Shown here piece after piece: positions 63,401 through 64,000 of a stretch of DNA of 64,000 nucleotides. Made by a program: the position numbers and the translations under genes. The number at the start of each line of letters is the position of its first letter. Within the stretch, counting starts at the first letter, position 1. This DNA is from Platanthera guangdongensis. Taxonomy: Eukaryota; Streptophyta; Magnoliopsida; Asparagales; Orchidaceae. Under the pieces are notes generated by a model that was given only the letters and a program-made list of their open reading frames with translations, searched no databases and was not told where the DNA came from. The stretch lies in contig CM077155.1 of the NCBI GenBank assembly GCA_039583875.1, forward strand, positions 9,846,043 to 9,910,042, in the 5' to 3' direction.

Positions 63401-63902
63401 ATTTTGGCACTTTGGAGGTCACCTACCCTTAGGAAGGGTACTTTGACCAAATTAGGGCTAGAGTTGACTTTGGTCAACATAGACTCTTGGGTTGACCCCA
63501 ATGGATCCTTGGTGACCCATTGACCTCACGTTAGGGTTAGGAGGGCATGGGTGGGGTCCACTTGGCTAGAGGAAGGTTAATTGACCCTAAGTAGGCTAGT
63601 TTGACCAATTTAGGGTTAGGGTTGACTTAAGTCAACTTAACCAGTTTGACTTCCTACAGTGGGTCCTTAGTGGCCCTATGGACTTCCCAAGGTGTTTGGG
63701 GTGTTGTGGTAGGGTCCTGAGATCGATGTGTAGCCCTAAAGTCAAACCTTTGGTCTAATTGTTGAGGCTGAGCTATAGGCAGACCAAGTTGATTTTCACC
63801 TTGGCCTTGTTCACTTGGTCCTTTGAGCTTCTGGTGGTTTTGTCATGACCTAGTCATGACAAAACAAAATCCTAGGGGTCTAGTTGTTTAAGGGATGTTA
63901 CA
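60414..63902 (-). mobile_element. Chromovirus-type LTR, minus orientation, right part
   Basis: About 3.5 kb with no supportable gene. The right end on the plus strand, GGGTCTAGTTGTTTAAGGGA then TGTTACA, reads TGTAACATCCC on the minus strand, a Tekay-like LTR start. TTTTGTCATGACCTAGTCAT near 63838 is part of a palindrome repeated at 22277. Together with 51451-52932 this would be an LTR of about 5 kb, unusually long; two different elements cannot be excluded. 62150-62500 is GC-rich, and 63147-63770 is a tandem repeat. Confidence 0.5.
63147..63770. repeat. Tandem repeat, about 158-bp unit, four diverged copies
   Basis: GTTGACCTTGGTCAAC near 63147, GTTGACTTGGGTTAAC near 63305, GTTGACTTTGGTCAAC near 63463 and GTTGACTTAAGTCAAC near 63622 start four copies. 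Each goes on with GGGTTGRCCC(C/A), GTCC/GTCT, TGACCCATTGACCTC and (A)GGGTTGGGTAGGGT-like sequence. The fourth copy is the most diverged. No coding potential. Confidence 0.8.
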
Positions 63903-63920
63903 AATTGGTGGTGAGAAGTG

Positions 63921-64000
63921 AAAGAACTTCATAGTTAAGCATGTTTGGGCGAGAGTAGTACTGGGATGGGTGACCTCCTGGGAAGTCCCCGTACGACCCA
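63921..64000 (+). rRNA. 5S rRNA-derived sequence (partial, Cassandra-like)
   Basis: GAACTTCATAGTTAAGCATG, GGGCGAGAGTAGTACTGGGA and TGGGTGACCTCCTGGGAAGT match the plant 5S rRNA from about base 30 onward, including the A-box, intermediate element and C-box. The usual 5' third is replaced by AATTGGTGGTGAGAAGTGAA, also found next to the unit at 42641-42665. So it is a retroelement-borne 5S derivative rather than a 5S gene. It runs off the window. Confidence 0.75.

Noticed and set aside
63921..64000. Genuine 5S rRNA gene
   Set aside because: The 5' third of the rRNA is replaced, there is no tandem 5S array, and the same altered form occurs at 42565-42641.

Overview
This window is plant nuclear DNA made almost entirely of nested and decayed LTR retrotransposons. 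I found no convincing host gene. The evidence is tRNA-iMet-type primer binding sites (TGGTATCAGAGC-like), Ty1/copia polyproteins of the SIRE type, Ty3/gypsy chromovirus polyproteins with chromodomains, a Tat-like LTR preceded by the TTGCTAGGGNCTAGCAA hairpin typical of that plant lineage, and 5S-rRNA-derived (Cassandra-like) sequence. The host is a repeat-rich angiosperm, probably a eudicot; the sequence does not let me name the species.

Layout. 1-137: acidic tail of an unidentified ORF. 138-3173: noncoding 3' part and LTR (1916-3173) of a Tat-like gypsy element. 3183-about 5050: start of another gypsy element on the minus strand (gag, PBS, LTR). About 5053-10060: a decayed minus-strand copia element, interrupted at about 8444-8985 by a TCGA-rich insertion. 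About 10165-13765: truncated minus-strand SIRE-like element (gag, PBS, LTR). 13766-22203: minus-strand Tekay-like chromovirus with chromodomain, a truncated 3' LTR and a full 2.5-kb 5' LTR. 22204-25842: several orphan LTR fragments. 25843-42405: a foldback element with a tRNA-like centre, split by a SIRE-type element (26143-42223), which is itself split by a rearranged chromovirus (33583-39933, perfect ACGAG duplication). 42423-42665: Cassandra-like 5S sequence. 42666-51450: plus-strand Tekay-like chromovirus with a SIRE-like solo LTR (49259-51032, perfect AAGAG duplication) in its RNase H region. 51451-63902: a long chromovirus-type LTR in minus orientation, split by a very young chromovirus (52933-60413). 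63921-64000: a second 5S-derived sequence running off the window.

The elements do not form a pathway; they record successive insertions. The youngest is 52933-60413: its two 1215-bp LTRs differ at three positions I could see, and its gag-pol is open except for one missing A. Most older elements carry stops or lost zinc ligands explained by C-to-T or G-to-A changes, as expected of silenced methylated DNA.

The most unusual features are: (1) dense arrays of short CpG-containing palindromic words in the LTRs of unrelated families, including the same word TACTCGAGTA in a copia and a gypsy LTR; (2) a large palindrome whose loop is a tRNA-like sequence; (3) a chromovirus whose coding sequence runs 166 bp into its 3' LTR; (4) a related copy, between good target duplications, whose gag half is inverted between extra LTR pieces; (5) 5S-derived sequence meeting chromovirus-type LTR starts at the same junction twice.
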